Origin: Paradesertivirga superstes
GTDB taxonomy: Bacteria; Bacteroidota; Bacteroidia; Sphingobacteriales; Sphingobacteriaceae
Length of the DNA stretch: 64,000 nucleotides
NCBI RefSeq assembly: GCF_037622515.1
Contig: NZ_JBBJCN010000012.1
Coordinates: 1 to 64,000 of the forward strand
Direction: 5' to 3'
Shown: positions 34,845 through 43,273 of the stretch, piece after piece
Position numbering within the stretch: the stretch's first letter is position 1
How the letters are laid out: the number at the start of each line of letters is the position of its first letter
The notes under the pieces: model-generated
The model's input: the letters and a program-made list of their open reading frames with translations, nothing else
What the model was told of the DNA's origin: nothing
The model's database searches: none
Translations under genes and position numbers: made by a program

Positions 34845-35615
34845 ATGAAAATCGCTCTATTTTCAGACATACACGCAAATCTTCCGGCGCTGGAAGCTTT
34901 TTTCAAAGATATAGACGCTAAAAAAACTGATGCCATTTATTGTCTGGGCGATTTGGTAGGTTACAATATCTGGCCAAATGAAGTAATTAATGAAATCCGT
35001 AAACGGGGTATACCAACCATTACCGGAAATTATGATTTTGGAATTGGCAGGCATAGCGATGAATGCGGATGCGCATATAAAACAGATTATGAAAAGGCGA
35101 TGGGAAAAACCTCCATATCATATACCAATGAACAGATAAACGATGAAGAACGGGCTTATCTGAGAACTCTTCCCTCTCATATCCGATTGGAGTTTCAGTT
35201 AAATGGAGACAGCCTGAATCTTTTATTGGTTCATGGCAGTCCCAGAAAGGTTAATGAATACCTGTTTGAAGATCGTGAAGAAAAGAGTCTGTTGCGTATT
35301 ATGGAACAGGCAGATGCTGATATTATGTGCTTTGGTCATACTCATAAACCGTTTCATCGGATTTTATCATCAGAAGCTGAAGGTTCTGAACGTTTTCGTC
35401 ACGCAATAAATATTGGATCAGTAGGAAAGCCAAAAGACGGGGATCCCCGCGGTGGCTATGTAATGCTTACGATTAAAGAAAATAGTTCGATTTTTGATAG
35501 CGAAAGCATTCAGGTAGAATTTATCCGTTTCGAATACGATGTTGAAATGGCTGCAAAAGCGATAGAAAATAGCCCGCTTCCAAATGAATATGCCGATATG
35601 TTACGCAAAGCCTAA
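34845..35615 (+). CDS. Metallophosphoesterase, 'GNYD...CGC' type (tandem copy 1)
   Basis: A 256-residue calcineurin-like phosphoesterase. Motifs: 'LFSDIHANLPALEAF' (Asp8, His10), 'YCLGDLVGYNIWPNE' (Asp36), 'GNYD' at 61-64 in place of the usual GNHD, then 'SDECGCAY' with two Cys, 'LLVHGSPRKVNEY', 'CFGHTHKPFHRI' and 'INIGSVGKPKDGDPRGGY'. The GNYD/CGC variant is a known subfamily, so it need not be inactive. It is followed two bases later by a paralogue. It lies 178 bases after acr3 in the same direction; a link to arsenic is possible but unproven. Confidence 0.88.
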   Translation: MKIALFSDIHANLPALEAFFKDIDAKKTDAIYCLGDLVGYNIWPNEVINEIRKRGIPTITGNYDFGIGRHSDECGCAYKTDYEKAMGKTSISYTNEQINDEERAYLRTLPSHIRLEFQLNGDSLNLLLVHGSPRKVNEYLFEDREEKSLLRIMEQADADIMCFGHTHKPFHRILSSEAEGSERFRHAINIGSVGKPKDGDPRGGYVMLTIKENSSIFDSESIQVEFIRFEYDVEMAAKAIENSPLPNEYADMLRKA

Positions 35616-35617
35616 AT

Positions 35618-36343
35618 ATGAGAATAGCATTGTTTTCTGATGTCCACGCCAATCTTCCGGCTTTTGAAGCTTTTCTTGACGATTTGGACCATAAAAAACC
35701 TGATTCAATTTATTGTTTAGGCGATCTGGTCGGATATAACATCTGGCCGAATGAAATTATCGCTGAAATTCGCAGGAGGGGAATTGCAACTATCGCCGGG
35801 AATCATGATTTGAAAGTAAAAAGGCTTTCCTCAGAAGCATCAGGAAAGAATTACGCTTATAGTATTATCGGTGAGGAGGAACGTTCATACTTAAAAGCTC
35901 TGCCTTCGCATATACGCCTGGAATACAAGTTAAATACAGAATCTCTTAATATGCTGCTGGTGCATGGTAGTCCCCGAAGTATCGATGAGTATATGCTTGA
36001 AGATATGAATGAAGATTATGCATTAGATTTGCTGACACAAACCAGGGCGGATATAATCTTTTGTGGTCATTCGCATTTACCATACCAGAGAATATTCCAG
36101 ATAGAGGATAGTGGGACGTATTCTGTCAAACGAATCATAAACACGGGCTCGGTTGGTAAGCCCAAAGACGGCGACCCGCGCGGCTGCTATGTGTTGTTAA
36201 CCTTGAAGGAGGGTAATGGTAATAAAGAGGATATTCTGGTTGAGTTCGTCAGGTTTTCATATGATGTTGAAAAGGCCGCAAAAGCTGTCGAAGAGAGTCC
36301 GCTGCCCGATGAATTTGCGGATAGATTAAGGAGGGCGTATTAG
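35618..36343 (+). CDS. Metallophosphoesterase paralogue with canonical GNHD (tandem copy 2)
   Basis: A 241-residue protein closely related to the gene just upstream: the first 50 residues are nearly identical ('LFSDVHANLPAFEAF', 'YCLGDLVGYNIWPNE'). It has 'GNHD' at 61-64 and lacks the roughly 15-residue segment with 'CGC' found in copy 1. The rest runs in parallel ('LLVHGSPRSIDEY', 'FCGHSHLPYQRI', 'INTGSVGKPKDGDPRGCY'). The two base gap points to tandem duplication and one transcript. Probably acts on phosphodiesters or nucleotides; substrate unknown. Confidence 0.88.
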   Translation: MRIALFSDVHANLPAFEAFLDDLDHKKPDSIYCLGDLVGYNIWPNEIIAEIRRRGIATIAGNHDLKVKRLSSEASGKNYAYSIIGEEERSYLKALPSHIRLEYKLNTESLNMLLVHGSPRSIDEYMLEDMNEDYALDLLTQTRADIIFCGHSHLPYQRIFQIEDSGTYSVKRIINTGSVGKPKDGDPRGCYVLLTLKEGNGNKEDILVEFVRFSYDVEKAAKAVEESPLPDEFADRLRRAY

Positions 36344-36348
36344 GAATT

Positions 36349-36381
36349 AACGCAAACAGCGTTCAAAACGCTGTCTGCGTT
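36349..36381. terminator. Strong hairpin after the metallophosphoesterase pair
   Basis: AACGCAAACAGCGT / ACGCTGTCTGCGTT, 14 positions with one mismatch and a 5-base loop, 6 bases after the stop codon. There is no long T-run, so termination strength is uncertain. Confidence 0.55.
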
Positions 36382-36383
36382 GC

Positions 36384-36503
36384 TTAAGCGTGAGTTAGAA
36401 TAAATTCGGCATCAACTTTTAATTCCGAATGAACAGCTTTTAAGAAATTAATATCAGGTTTTTGTTTCCCATTCATTATCATGGAAAGCTTTGCATCGCT
36501 TAC
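36384..36503 (-). pseudogene. Remnant of a HigA-like antitoxin (XRE-type HTH), 3' end only
   Basis: On the minus strand a clean frame of 39 codons plus stop reads 'VSDAKLSMIMNGKQKPD' followed by 'INFLKAVHSELKVDAEFI' and 'LTHA'. This is the second half of a HigA/XRE helix-turn-helix, including the recognition helix and the usual ending of Bacteroidota HigA antitoxins. Upstream (to about 36640) the frame breaks: the neighbouring frame reads 'RVDENQIS' and is then cut by stops, and no start or N-terminal domain can be assembled. No toxin gene is seen. I read it as a decayed toxin-antitoxin locus. Confidence 0.6.
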
Positions 36504-36719
36504 GAGATTTGATTTTCATCCACTCTGTTTTAACCGATCAAACTGCCCCTTTTACCGACTTCCCTGTCATCTCTGCCTAATACCTGTTGTTTCCATGTCT
36601 AAACTCCTATACATTTGATCCATAATGTTAGTTGTTTCAATATGCCAGCAAAGGAATCTGAAAATATTTTCAGGCGGTGTGAAATAAATATTATCTAAGT
36701 TTAATTAATAAATGCTGAA
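36504..36719. other. Degenerate sequence upstream of the LiaF-like gene
   Basis: This holds the stop-riddled 5' remains of the HigA-like gene on the minus strand up to about 36640, and then AT-rich sequence before the LiaF-like ATG. No clear TAnnTTTG promoter was found for the downstream operon. Confidence 0.35.
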
Positions 36720-37499
36720 ATGAACGGAATAAATTATAAGAACAGGAAGCCAGGGACCGGAAAAAAATGGGTAGGAATAGCTTTACTGATATTTGGAGCC
36801 ATCATGCTTTCTCAAAGTCTGGGTATTCTTATTCCTGACTGGGTTATCAGCTGGCCCATGCTGTTAATTGCTATTGGGGTATTTACAGGCCGTCGCCACC
36901 AGTTTCGAAATCCGACTTCCTATATCTTAATAATTATCGGTTTGATTTTCCTGGCGGAAGATATAATTCCAAATGTCGATTTCGACGATTTTGTATGGCC
37001 AATAGCTATAATCGGAGTAGGATTGTATCTTATAATAGGAAAAAAGAAAATTACAAATTGGGGATCCGATAACGAAAAAACGCCTTCAGACCTGACCTGG
37101 GATAAGCGGGTGAATGAGGATAATGAACCTATTCCTCCCACAGAAAGTTCTGTGGACGATTACATTGATATTGTTTCGATTTTTGGCGGAGTAAAGAAAA
37201 ATATAGTTTCCAAAAACTTTCAGGGCGGTGAAATAGTAGCAATAATGGGAGGTGCCGAAATTATTTTAACCCAGGCAGATATTACTCTTCCGCGGGTTGA
37301 ATTAGAAATTACTCAGGTTTTTGGTGGAACAAAAATCATCGTACCACCACATTGGAAGGTGACATCCGATTTAGTCGCGATTTTTGGTGGCATAGAAGAT
37401 AAACGGCCATTGTTTTCAAATCAGGCTATTTCTGAGGAAAAGCACCTGGTAATAAAAGGGACTTCAATTTTTGGAGGCATTGATATACGCAGCTTTTAA
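36720..37499 (+). CDS. LiaF-like membrane protein (DUF5668 N-terminus)
   Basis: A 259-residue protein. The N-terminal half has three or four short hydrophobic helices separated by 'WPMLLIAIGVFTGRRHQF' and 'VWPIAIIGVGLYLIIGKKK', the pattern of the LiaF transmembrane domain (DUF5668). The C-terminal half (about 145-259) is a soluble beta-repeat with 'IFGGVKKNI', 'IMGGAEIIL', 'VFGGTKIIV', 'IFGGIEDKR' and 'IFGGIDIRS', like the LiaF C-terminal domain. In Firmicutes LiaF inhibits a cell-envelope stress kinase. Here it precedes a LytS-type kinase and a LytTR regulator, so a sensor or regulator role for that pair is plausible. Confidence 0.85.
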   Translation: MNGINYKNRKPGTGKKWVGIALLIFGAIMLSQSLGILIPDWVISWPMLLIAIGVFTGRRHQFRNPTSYILIIIGLIFLAEDIIPNVDFDDFVWPIAIIGVGLYLIIGKKKITNWGSDNEKTPSDLTWDKRVNEDNEPIPPTESSVDDYIDIVSIFGGVKKNIVSKNFQGGEIVAIMGGAEIILTQADITLPRVELEITQVFGGTKIIVPPHWKVTSDLVAIFGGIEDKRPLFSNQAISEEKHLVIKGTSIFGGIDIRSF

Positions 37500-37508
37500 A
37501 TTTAATTT

Positions 37509-38561
37509 GTGGCAACTCCGCTATTATCATCAAGGCGTGTTTTAGGCTTCCTTTCTGGGGCCTGGCTTATATGGATGGGATTGCATGCAGCAACCTTGTA
37601 CTGGCTGGGTTTTGACCTTCAAACAGTATCTATCGATGCTGTTATCAGCAACTTGATGATAATTCTTTCATCGCTTATTGTTAGCAATACATTACGATAT
37701 TATCAGCCTGGCAGAGGCAAGTATTTTTATATCGTTACCTGGTGCTTTTTATTAGCTGTCCTTGCGGTTTTCATTACCAGATTCCTGCTTCTAAAGGTCC
37801 TCTATAATGATGGGCTAACTATTAATGATATTTATGTATCGGTAATTGACAAATCTTTAATCATCAGGTTTTGTGTCGCTTTCTTGCTTATCAGCGGAAT
37901 GGGTTTAATGAGTATGCTATGGTACACTCAACAGGAACAAAAAGAAAGTGAAGGCCGGAAAGCTGATGCAGAGCGTCTTGCCCGTGATGCGGAATTATAT
38001 AAATTACGCCAGCAATTGCAGCCTCATTTTTTGTTCAACAGCTTAAATTCTATAAGTGCACTAATAGGCAGAAGGCCCGATGAGGCACGTACGATGATCT
38101 ATCAGCTATCCGACTTTCTCAGAGGTACATTGCGGAAAGAAGAAAATGAATTTGTTTCACTGGAAGAGGAGCTGCAGCACCTGCAATTATATTTGGATAT
38201 AGAAAAAGTGAGATTCGGGCACCGGCTTAAAACTGAGATAAAGCAGGACGAGGGTTGCAGCAGCTTGATCTTACCTGCAATGCTCTTACAACCCCTTGTA
38301 GAAAATGCCATAAAATTTGGTTTATATGACACCACAGGCGAAGTGACAATTGTTATTGAGGCAAAGTGCGTTCAAAAATACCTGGTTTTGATTATTCAAA
38401 ATCCGTATGATACCAATACGGTAAGACCCAAAAGCGGAACAGGCTTTGGTTTGGAAAGCATTAAACGAAGGCTATATTTATTATTTGCAAGAACAGATTT
38501 GATTGATGCAAAAGGGGAAAATGATATTTTTACAACAAGCGTAAGAATTCCGCAAGTATGA
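37509..38561 (+). CDS. LytS-type sensor histidine kinase
   Basis: A 350-residue membrane kinase. Four membrane helices at about 13-30, 42-60, 75-97 and 118-137 precede a short coiled coil and the His_kinase domain: 'LRQQLQPHFLFNSLNSISAL' with phospho-His173, and the ATP-binding 'LLQPLVENAIKFGLYD' (N box) and 'GTGFGLESIKRRL' (G box). The start is GTG at 37509, 9 bases after the LiaF-like gene. Its stop overlaps the next start by 4 bases (ATGA). It pairs with the LytTR regulator and may respond to envelope or membrane conditions. Confidence 0.92.
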   Translation: MATPLLSSRRVLGFLSGAWLIWMGLHAATLYWLGFDLQTVSIDAVISNLMIILSSLIVSNTLRYYQPGRGKYFYIVTWCFLLAVLAVFITRFLLLKVLYNDGLTINDIYVSVIDKSLIIRFCVAFLLISGMGLMSMLWYTQQEQKESEGRKADAERLARDAELYKLRQQLQPHFLFNSLNSISALIGRRPDEARTMIYQLSDFLRGTLRKEENEFVSLEEELQHLQLYLDIEKVRFGHRLKTEIKQDEGCSSLILPAMLLQPLVENAIKFGLYDTTGEVTIVIEAKCVQKYLVLIIQNPYDTNTVRPKSGTGFGLESIKRRLYLLFARTDLIDAKGENDIFTTSVRIPQV

Positions 38562-39301
38562 CAAAAGCTATACTGATAGATGATGAACCTTTAGCCAGGG
38601 AGGTGGTTAAAGAGTATTTGGAAGAATATCCTCAAATCGAGGTAGTAGCCGAATGCGGAGATGGATTTGAAGGAGTTAAAGCCATTGCGCAGCATCAGCC
38701 CGATTTGATATTTCTGGACATTCAGATGCCTAAAATTACGGGCTTCGAGATGCTTGAACTTATCGAACAGCGCCCCGGAGTAATATTTACTTCAGCATTC
38801 GATGAATATGCCATTAAGGCTTTTGAAGCACATGCAATAGATTATCTGCTAAAACCTTTTTCTAAAGACCGGTTTAATAAAGCGGTCGGGAAATGGATCG
38901 AAAGGCAAAATTTATCAGAAGCCCGGCAGCAGGTTCAGGCATTGTTACAAAGTTCACCGGTTTCTCCGGCGCACAGCGAACGCATTGTTGTGAAAGCCGG
39001 CACTTCAATTAAAATTATTCCGACAGCTGATGTAATTTACCTGGAAGCGTATGACGATTATGTGAAAATTCATACCTCAGAAGGCGTATTTCTAAAAAAC
39101 AAAACCATGCTGTTTTTTGAGAATAACCTGGACGATAAACAGTTTGTACGCGTGCATCGCTCTTTCATTGTAAAAGTGCCTGAAATAACCAGGCTCGAAC
39201 CCTATGAAAAAGATTCGTACAAGGTTGTAATTAAATCCGGCGAAAGGCTTCCTGTAAGTAAAACGGGCTATGTGAAGCTGAAGACCTTGCTTCAGTTGTA
39301 A
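38558..39301 (+). CDS. LytTR-family response regulator
   Basis: A 247-residue regulator. Receiver domain at 1-120: 'LIDDEPLAREVV', phospho-Asp54 in 'IFLDIQMPKITGF', and 'DYLLKPFSKDRF'. LytTR DNA-binding domain from about 142 to 245: 'RIVVKAGTSIKIIPTADVIYLEA', 'VRVHRSFIVKVPEITRLEPY' and 'RLPVSKTGYVKLK'. It overlaps the kinase gene by 4 bases. Together with the LiaF-like gene it forms a three-gene signalling operon. Confidence 0.95.
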   Translation: MTKAILIDDEPLAREVVKEYLEEYPQIEVVAECGDGFEGVKAIAQHQPDLIFLDIQMPKITGFEMLELIEQRPGVIFTSAFDEYAIKAFEAHAIDYLLKPFSKDRFNKAVGKWIERQNLSEARQQVQALLQSSPVSPAHSERIVVKAGTSIKIIPTADVIYLEAYDDYVKIHTSEGVFLKNKTMLFFENNLDDKQFVRVHRSFIVKVPEITRLEPYEKDSYKVVIKSGERLPVSKTGYVKLKTLLQL

Positions 39302-39339
39302 AGGTCTTTTTCGGTGACTTAGAATTGGTAGATTGAAGC

Positions 39340-39864
39340 CTAAAACCCCACAAACCTCTCAATCTGTTGTTTTGTAAATTTTAAGGTATCCTCTTTATAT
39401 AAGTTCATATTTTCGTCAAATTCTTTATGGATATGCGGTATATGAATCTTCAGAGGCAATATATCCAGGTTCATATAATGGCAAATTCCAGTCATATGAT
39501 CAACACCTCTTATATTTCCATATTTACCAGTTGAGATTCCTACAAGAGCTGCCTTTTTTCCGCTAAAGCTTGATGGAAATTCACATGCATCAATAAAAAC
39601 TTTTAATATTCCGGGAAAACTGCCATTATATTCCGGGATTATAAAAATGAATTTCTTAGTGGACGAAATTAAATTTTGAATGGGTTGCCAGCTTTCAATT
39701 TTCTGGTTTTCATACATTGCGGGGTGAATTATTTTCTCGGGAAGATTGCCAAGCGACAAGATTTCTGACTCAATCCCCAGATTCATAAGACCTGTTTTAT
39801 AGTGCTCCGCTACTCTTAAAGTATAACTTTCGGGTCGGTTGGTACTTGCGATTATGGTGGTCAT
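39340..39864 (-). CDS. NADPH-dependent FMN reductase family protein
   Basis: A 174-residue flavodoxin-like protein. 'IIASTNRPESYTLRVAEHYKTGL' (positions 4-26) is the FMN phosphate-binding loop and 'IFIIPEYNGSFPGILKVFID' the substrate-side motif of this family. It probably reduces FMN, quinones or azo dyes with NAD(P)H. The gene is single and convergent with the LytTR gene, 38 bases apart, without an obvious terminator. Confidence 0.88.
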   Translation of the reverse strand: MTTIIASTNRPESYTLRVAEHYKTGLMNLGIESEILSLGNLPEKIIHPAMYENQKIESWQPIQNLISSTKKFIFIIPEYNGSFPGILKVFIDACEFPSSFSGKKAALVGISTGKYGNIRGVDHMTGICHYMNLDILPLKIHIPHIHKEFDENMNLYKEDTLKFTKQQIERFVGF

Positions 39865-40029
39865 TTTGTGGATAATATGTGTAAAACCAAAAGGCGTTGC
39901 TCTGATTAAATTGTTTAAAGTTTGTATCTTAGGCGATTGTTAAATGGCTTTCAGAATGGTAAAAATAGTATTTTAATTTGCTATTAGCCGTTCAGAAAGC
40001 ACAAATTACCCTTGAAACCAGGATAAAGA

Positions 40030-40836
40030 ATGAGTAAGATTATTGCGTTAGCAAATCAAAAAGGGGGAGTTGGAAAAACTACTTCATCAATTAATCTGGC
40101 AGCGAGTTTAGCTGTATTAGAATACCGTACTTTGCTGGTGGATGCAGATCCTCAGGCAAATTCAACTTCGGGAATTGGTTTTGATCCCCGAACTATTAAG
40201 GCCAGTATCTACGAATGCATTATTAATGATGTAGAACCCCGCGATGCTATTCAGAAAACCGAAACACCTAATCTCGATTTACTTCCTGCCCATATTGATT
40301 TAGTCGGCGCCGAAATTGAGATGATCAATTTAGCCGAACGTGAATACAAAATGAAGTTGGTGTTAGATAAGGTTAAAGACGATTATGATTTCATAATTAT
40401 CGATTGCTCTCCATCATTGGGTTTAATAACTATTAATGCGCTTACAGCGGCCAATTCTGTAATAATACCCGTTCAGTGCGAGTATTTTGCCTTAGAAGGA
40501 TTAGGGAAGTTATTGAATACTATAAAAATTGTTCAAAACCGGTTAAACCCTGATCTGGAAATTGAAGGCATTCTGCTTACTATGTATGATGTTCGTCTGA
40601 GACTTTCAAATCAAGTGGTAGAAGAAGTAAAAACTCACTTTCAGGAGCTGGTGTTCGAAACAATTATCCAGCGTAACACCCGTTTAAGTGAAGCTCCAAG
40701 CTATGGGGTATCAGTAATTATGCATGATGCGAATTGTAAGGGCTCTATTAATTATCTGAATTTAGCCCGCGAAATTATTCGCAAAAATGGCATGGTTAGC
40801 GAAGAAACAACAAAACAAGAAACCGTTATTTCATGA
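40030..40836 (+). CDS. parA: Chromosome partitioning ATPase ParA
   Basis: A 268-residue Walker-type ATPase. The deviant Walker A 'QKGGVGKTTSSINLA' (about 10-24), 'VDADPQANSTSGIG' and 'FIIIDCSPSLGLIT' mark chromosomal ParA/Soj. It acts with ParB bound at parS sites near the replication origin to separate chromosomes. The parB start overlaps its stop by 4 bases. Its presence suggests that the origin may not be far, but I find no parS palindrome close to this gene by eye. Confidence 0.97.
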   Translation: MSKIIALANQKGGVGKTTSSINLAASLAVLEYRTLLVDADPQANSTSGIGFDPRTIKASIYECIINDVEPRDAIQKTETPNLDLLPAHIDLVGAEIEMINLAEREYKMKLVLDKVKDDYDFIIIDCSPSLGLITINALTAANSVIIPVQCEYFALEGLGKLLNTIKIVQNRLNPDLEIEGILLTMYDVRLRLSNQVVEEVKTHFQELVFETIIQRNTRLSEAPSYGVSVIMHDANCKGSINYLNLAREIIRKNGMVSEETTKQETVIS

Positions 40837-41744
40837 CGTATCAAAAGAAAACAGGATTAGGAAGAGGATTAAGTGCGTTATTGGATGATACAGAGGCGGT
40901 ACAGTCATCAAAACCTCTGGCAGGCAATACGAATCCTGAGTATCCGGGGTCGTCTTCCGGACTAATATCTCACGTTAAAGTAAGTGAAGTTGAAGTTAAC
41001 CCTTACCAACCCCGTACAGAGTTTGACAGGGAGGCTCTTCAGGAATTGTCGGATTCGATAAAGCTTCAGGGTTTAATACAGCCTATTACAGTTAGAAAAT
41101 CCGGAAATAATTCTTACCAGTTAATTTCGGGAGAACGACGTTTAAGGGCCTCGAAACTTGCGGGATTAACGGAAATTCCGGCGTATGTACGTACTGCCAA
41201 CGACCAGCAAATGCTGGAAATGGCTCTTATTGAGAATATTCAGCGGGAAAATCTTAACTCAATAGAAGTTGCCCTAAGCTTTCAGCGAATGCTGGATGAA
41301 TGTAATCTTAAACAAGAGGAGCTGGGTGAACGTGTAAGTAAAAATCGGTCTACAGTAACCAATTATTTGCGTTTGCTTAAATTACCTCCAGCAATTCAGG
41401 CTTCAATTCGCGACAACCAGATTTCCATGGGACATGCCAAAGCTATCCTGGGGCTGGAAGAAGTGGATAAGCAATTGTATGTACATAAAGAAGTACTTGC
41501 CAAAGGTCTTTCGGTACGTAAAACTGAAGAGCTGGTACGTGATATCCAGAAATCAGGAATTAAAAAAATCGAAACTAAACCGCAACCCGTTTCTTTTGAA
41601 TATAGAAAGATTCAGGATGACCTGGCTTCAAAATTTGCGACAAAAGTTTCCCTGAAGGTACAGGCAGGCGGTAAAGGAGCTATTGAAATTCCATTTGTTT
41701 CTGAAGATGATTTAAGCCGTATACTTGAACTGCTGGACTGGTAA
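40833..41744 (+). CDS. parB: Chromosome partitioning protein ParB
   Basis: A 303-residue ParB/Spo0J. The N-terminal 'KKTGLGRGLSALLDD' is typical of chromosomal ParB; the CTP-binding part includes 'VNPYQPRTEFDREALQELS' and 'LISGERRLRASKLAGL', and the 'ALIENIQRENLNSIE' box is intact. An HTH region ('ERVSKNRSTVTNYLRLLKLP') and a C-terminal dimer domain follow. It overlaps parA by 4 bases and the next gene by one base (TAATG). Confidence 0.97.
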   Translation: MTYQKKTGLGRGLSALLDDTEAVQSSKPLAGNTNPEYPGSSSGLISHVKVSEVEVNPYQPRTEFDREALQELSDSIKLQGLIQPITVRKSGNNSYQLISGERRLRASKLAGLTEIPAYVRTANDQQMLEMALIENIQRENLNSIEVALSFQRMLDECNLKQEELGERVSKNRSTVTNYLRLLKLPPAIQASIRDNQISMGHAKAILGLEEVDKQLYVHKEVLAKGLSVRKTEELVRDIQKSGIKKIETKPQPVSFEYRKIQDDLASKFATKVSLKVQAGGKGAIEIPFVSEDDLSRILELLDW

Positions 41745-42427
41745 TGTATCGTTTAAGAGTATTTCTGGTTGTGATTTTTTGCTGTTTTGCGTTTAATGGC
41801 TTTTCGCAGACCGATTCAAACGTCGTGGTCGTTGATTCTACTCTTCGTAATCCTGATGCTAAACGTAACCCTGTCTTTAATGCACCGAAAGATACCTCCG
41901 CTAATTTAAAGGCAACAACTCCGGTAAAATCAGAAGTTTTTAAAGATTCGGCCCGGCTTGCCCTGGAAGCAATGCCCGGCAGGGCCATCAGACGTTCTGC
42001 TATACTTCCCGGTTGGGGGCAGGTAACAAATGGACGCTGGTGGAAAGTGCCTGTTATTTACGGAGGCTTTATCGGCCTGGGCTTAGCCGTTGATTTCAAT
42101 CAGAAATATTATAAGAAGTTTTTAAGGGAATTGCAATTCAGAGATGAGTTTCCAGGTCAAACGAGTGATCCTGACCTGATTAGAATTACCGATCAGCAAG
42201 GACTTATTCAATATAAAGATTATTACAGGCGCAATCGCGATTTAAGCGTACTGGCTGCCGTGGGATTATATGCCATAAATATAATTGACGCTTATGTGGA
42301 CGCAAAGTTTTTCAGGTTCGACATCAGTGATGAATTAGGTCTCAGAATACACCCCTCTTTAATTCCTTCCGTTTCCCACGCATATATTTCGCCGGTACCG
42401 GCAATAAAAATTCACTTAATGTTATGA
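41744..42427 (+). CDS. DUF5683 family exported protein
   Basis: A 227-residue protein with a signal peptide ('LRVFLVVIFCCFAFNGFSQ', about 3-21), a charged linker, and a domain starting 'ALEAMPGRAIRRSAILPGWGQVTNGRWWKVPVIYGG', which is the DUF5683 core. Two short hydrophobic stretches ('VIYGGFIGLGLAVDF', 'VLAAVGLYAINIIDAYVDA') may sit in the membrane. Its function is unknown. The TAATG coupling to parB and position before dapB are conserved in Bacteroidota. Confidence 0.88.
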   Translation: MYRLRVFLVVIFCCFAFNGFSQTDSNVVVVDSTLRNPDAKRNPVFNAPKDTSANLKATTPVKSEVFKDSARLALEAMPGRAIRRSAILPGWGQVTNGRWWKVPVIYGGFIGLGLAVDFNQKYYKKFLRELQFRDEFPGQTSDPDLIRITDQQGLIQYKDYYRRNRDLSVLAAVGLYAINIIDAYVDAKFFRFDISDELGLRIHPSLIPSVSHAYISPVPAIKIHLML

Positions 42428-42509
42428 AAATCATGAGTGCCTGTAACTGCTTAACAATACAGATGAATCTACTCATGATAAATCATCTCCAAAAAACAAA
42501 TATATTCAA

Positions 42510-43253
42510 ATGAAAATAGCCCTTTTAGGTTATGGTAAAATGGGCCGTATAATAGAGCAGTTCGCTTTAGACCGCGGCCATCAGATAGTTTTGAAGATTG
42601 ATGAAAATAATATCGATCAAAAAACAATAGAAAACCTGCAGAATGCAGATGTCGCTATAGATTTTAGTACTCCTCATTCTGTGCATTCAAATATACAGAG
42701 CTGCTTTGAAGCAGGTTTACCTTTGGTTGTAGGTACTACAGGATGGTACGACAAAATAGAGGAAATCAAAGCCCAGTGCGAAGCGAGTAACAATTCATTA
42801 CTATATGCATCTAATTTTAGTATAGGGGTAAATGTGTTTTTCTTTGTGAATGAGGTTTTAGCAAAGATTATGAATCGATATCCTCAGTATGATGTGCTGG
42901 TAGAAGAAATTCACCATACTCAAAAGCTAGATTCTCCCAGCGGAACAGCTATTACCATTGCCGAGGGTATTCTGGATGGGTTAAACAGAAAGAATGAATG
43001 GGTGAATGAGCTGGTTGGAGAAGCCGAAGAAGTTATTGCCAGGCCGGAACAACTGCTTATTGAGTCGCACAGGATTGAAGATGTGCCCGGAACCCATACG
43101 GTTATATATAGTTCAGAAGTAGACGATATCGAGTTCAAGCATAAGGCTCACGGAAGGGCTGGCTTTGCTTTAGGTGCAGTACTGGCAGCAGAATGGTTAC
43201 AGGGTAAGAAAGGTTTTTATTCGGTAAAAGACATGTTTGATTTTAATATATAA
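42510..43253 (+). CDS. dapB: 4-hydroxy-tetrahydrodipicolinate reductase
   Basis: A 247-residue enzyme of the lysine/diaminopimelate pathway, which supplies peptidoglycan precursors. Nucleotide-binding 'LLGYGKMGRIIE' lies at about 4-15 and 'VDFSTP'-like 'AIDFSTPHS' and 'VGTTGWYD' follow. The catalytic segment 'EIHHTQKLDSPSGTA' (about 131-145) contains the His and Lys. The C-terminal 'HKAHGRAGFALGAVLAAEWL' is the family ending. The length is typical of Bacteroidota. It is followed 20 bases later by lepB. Confidence 0.97.
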   Translation: MKIALLGYGKMGRIIEQFALDRGHQIVLKIDENNIDQKTIENLQNADVAIDFSTPHSVHSNIQSCFEAGLPLVVGTTGWYDKIEEIKAQCEASNNSLLYASNFSIGVNVFFFVNEVLAKIMNRYPQYDVLVEEIHHTQKLDSPSGTAITIAEGILDGLNRKNEWVNELVGEAEEVIARPEQLLIESHRIEDVPGTHTVIYSSEVDDIEFKHKAHGRAGFALGAVLAAEWLQGKKGFYSVKDMFDFNI

Positions 43254-43273
43254 AATAAAAAAGTAAACGTTTA

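Noticed and set aside
34845..35615. Copy 1 metallophosphoesterase as an inactive enzyme because of GNYD
   Set aside because: GNYD with a following CGC segment is a recurring subfamily, so loss of activity cannot be concluded.
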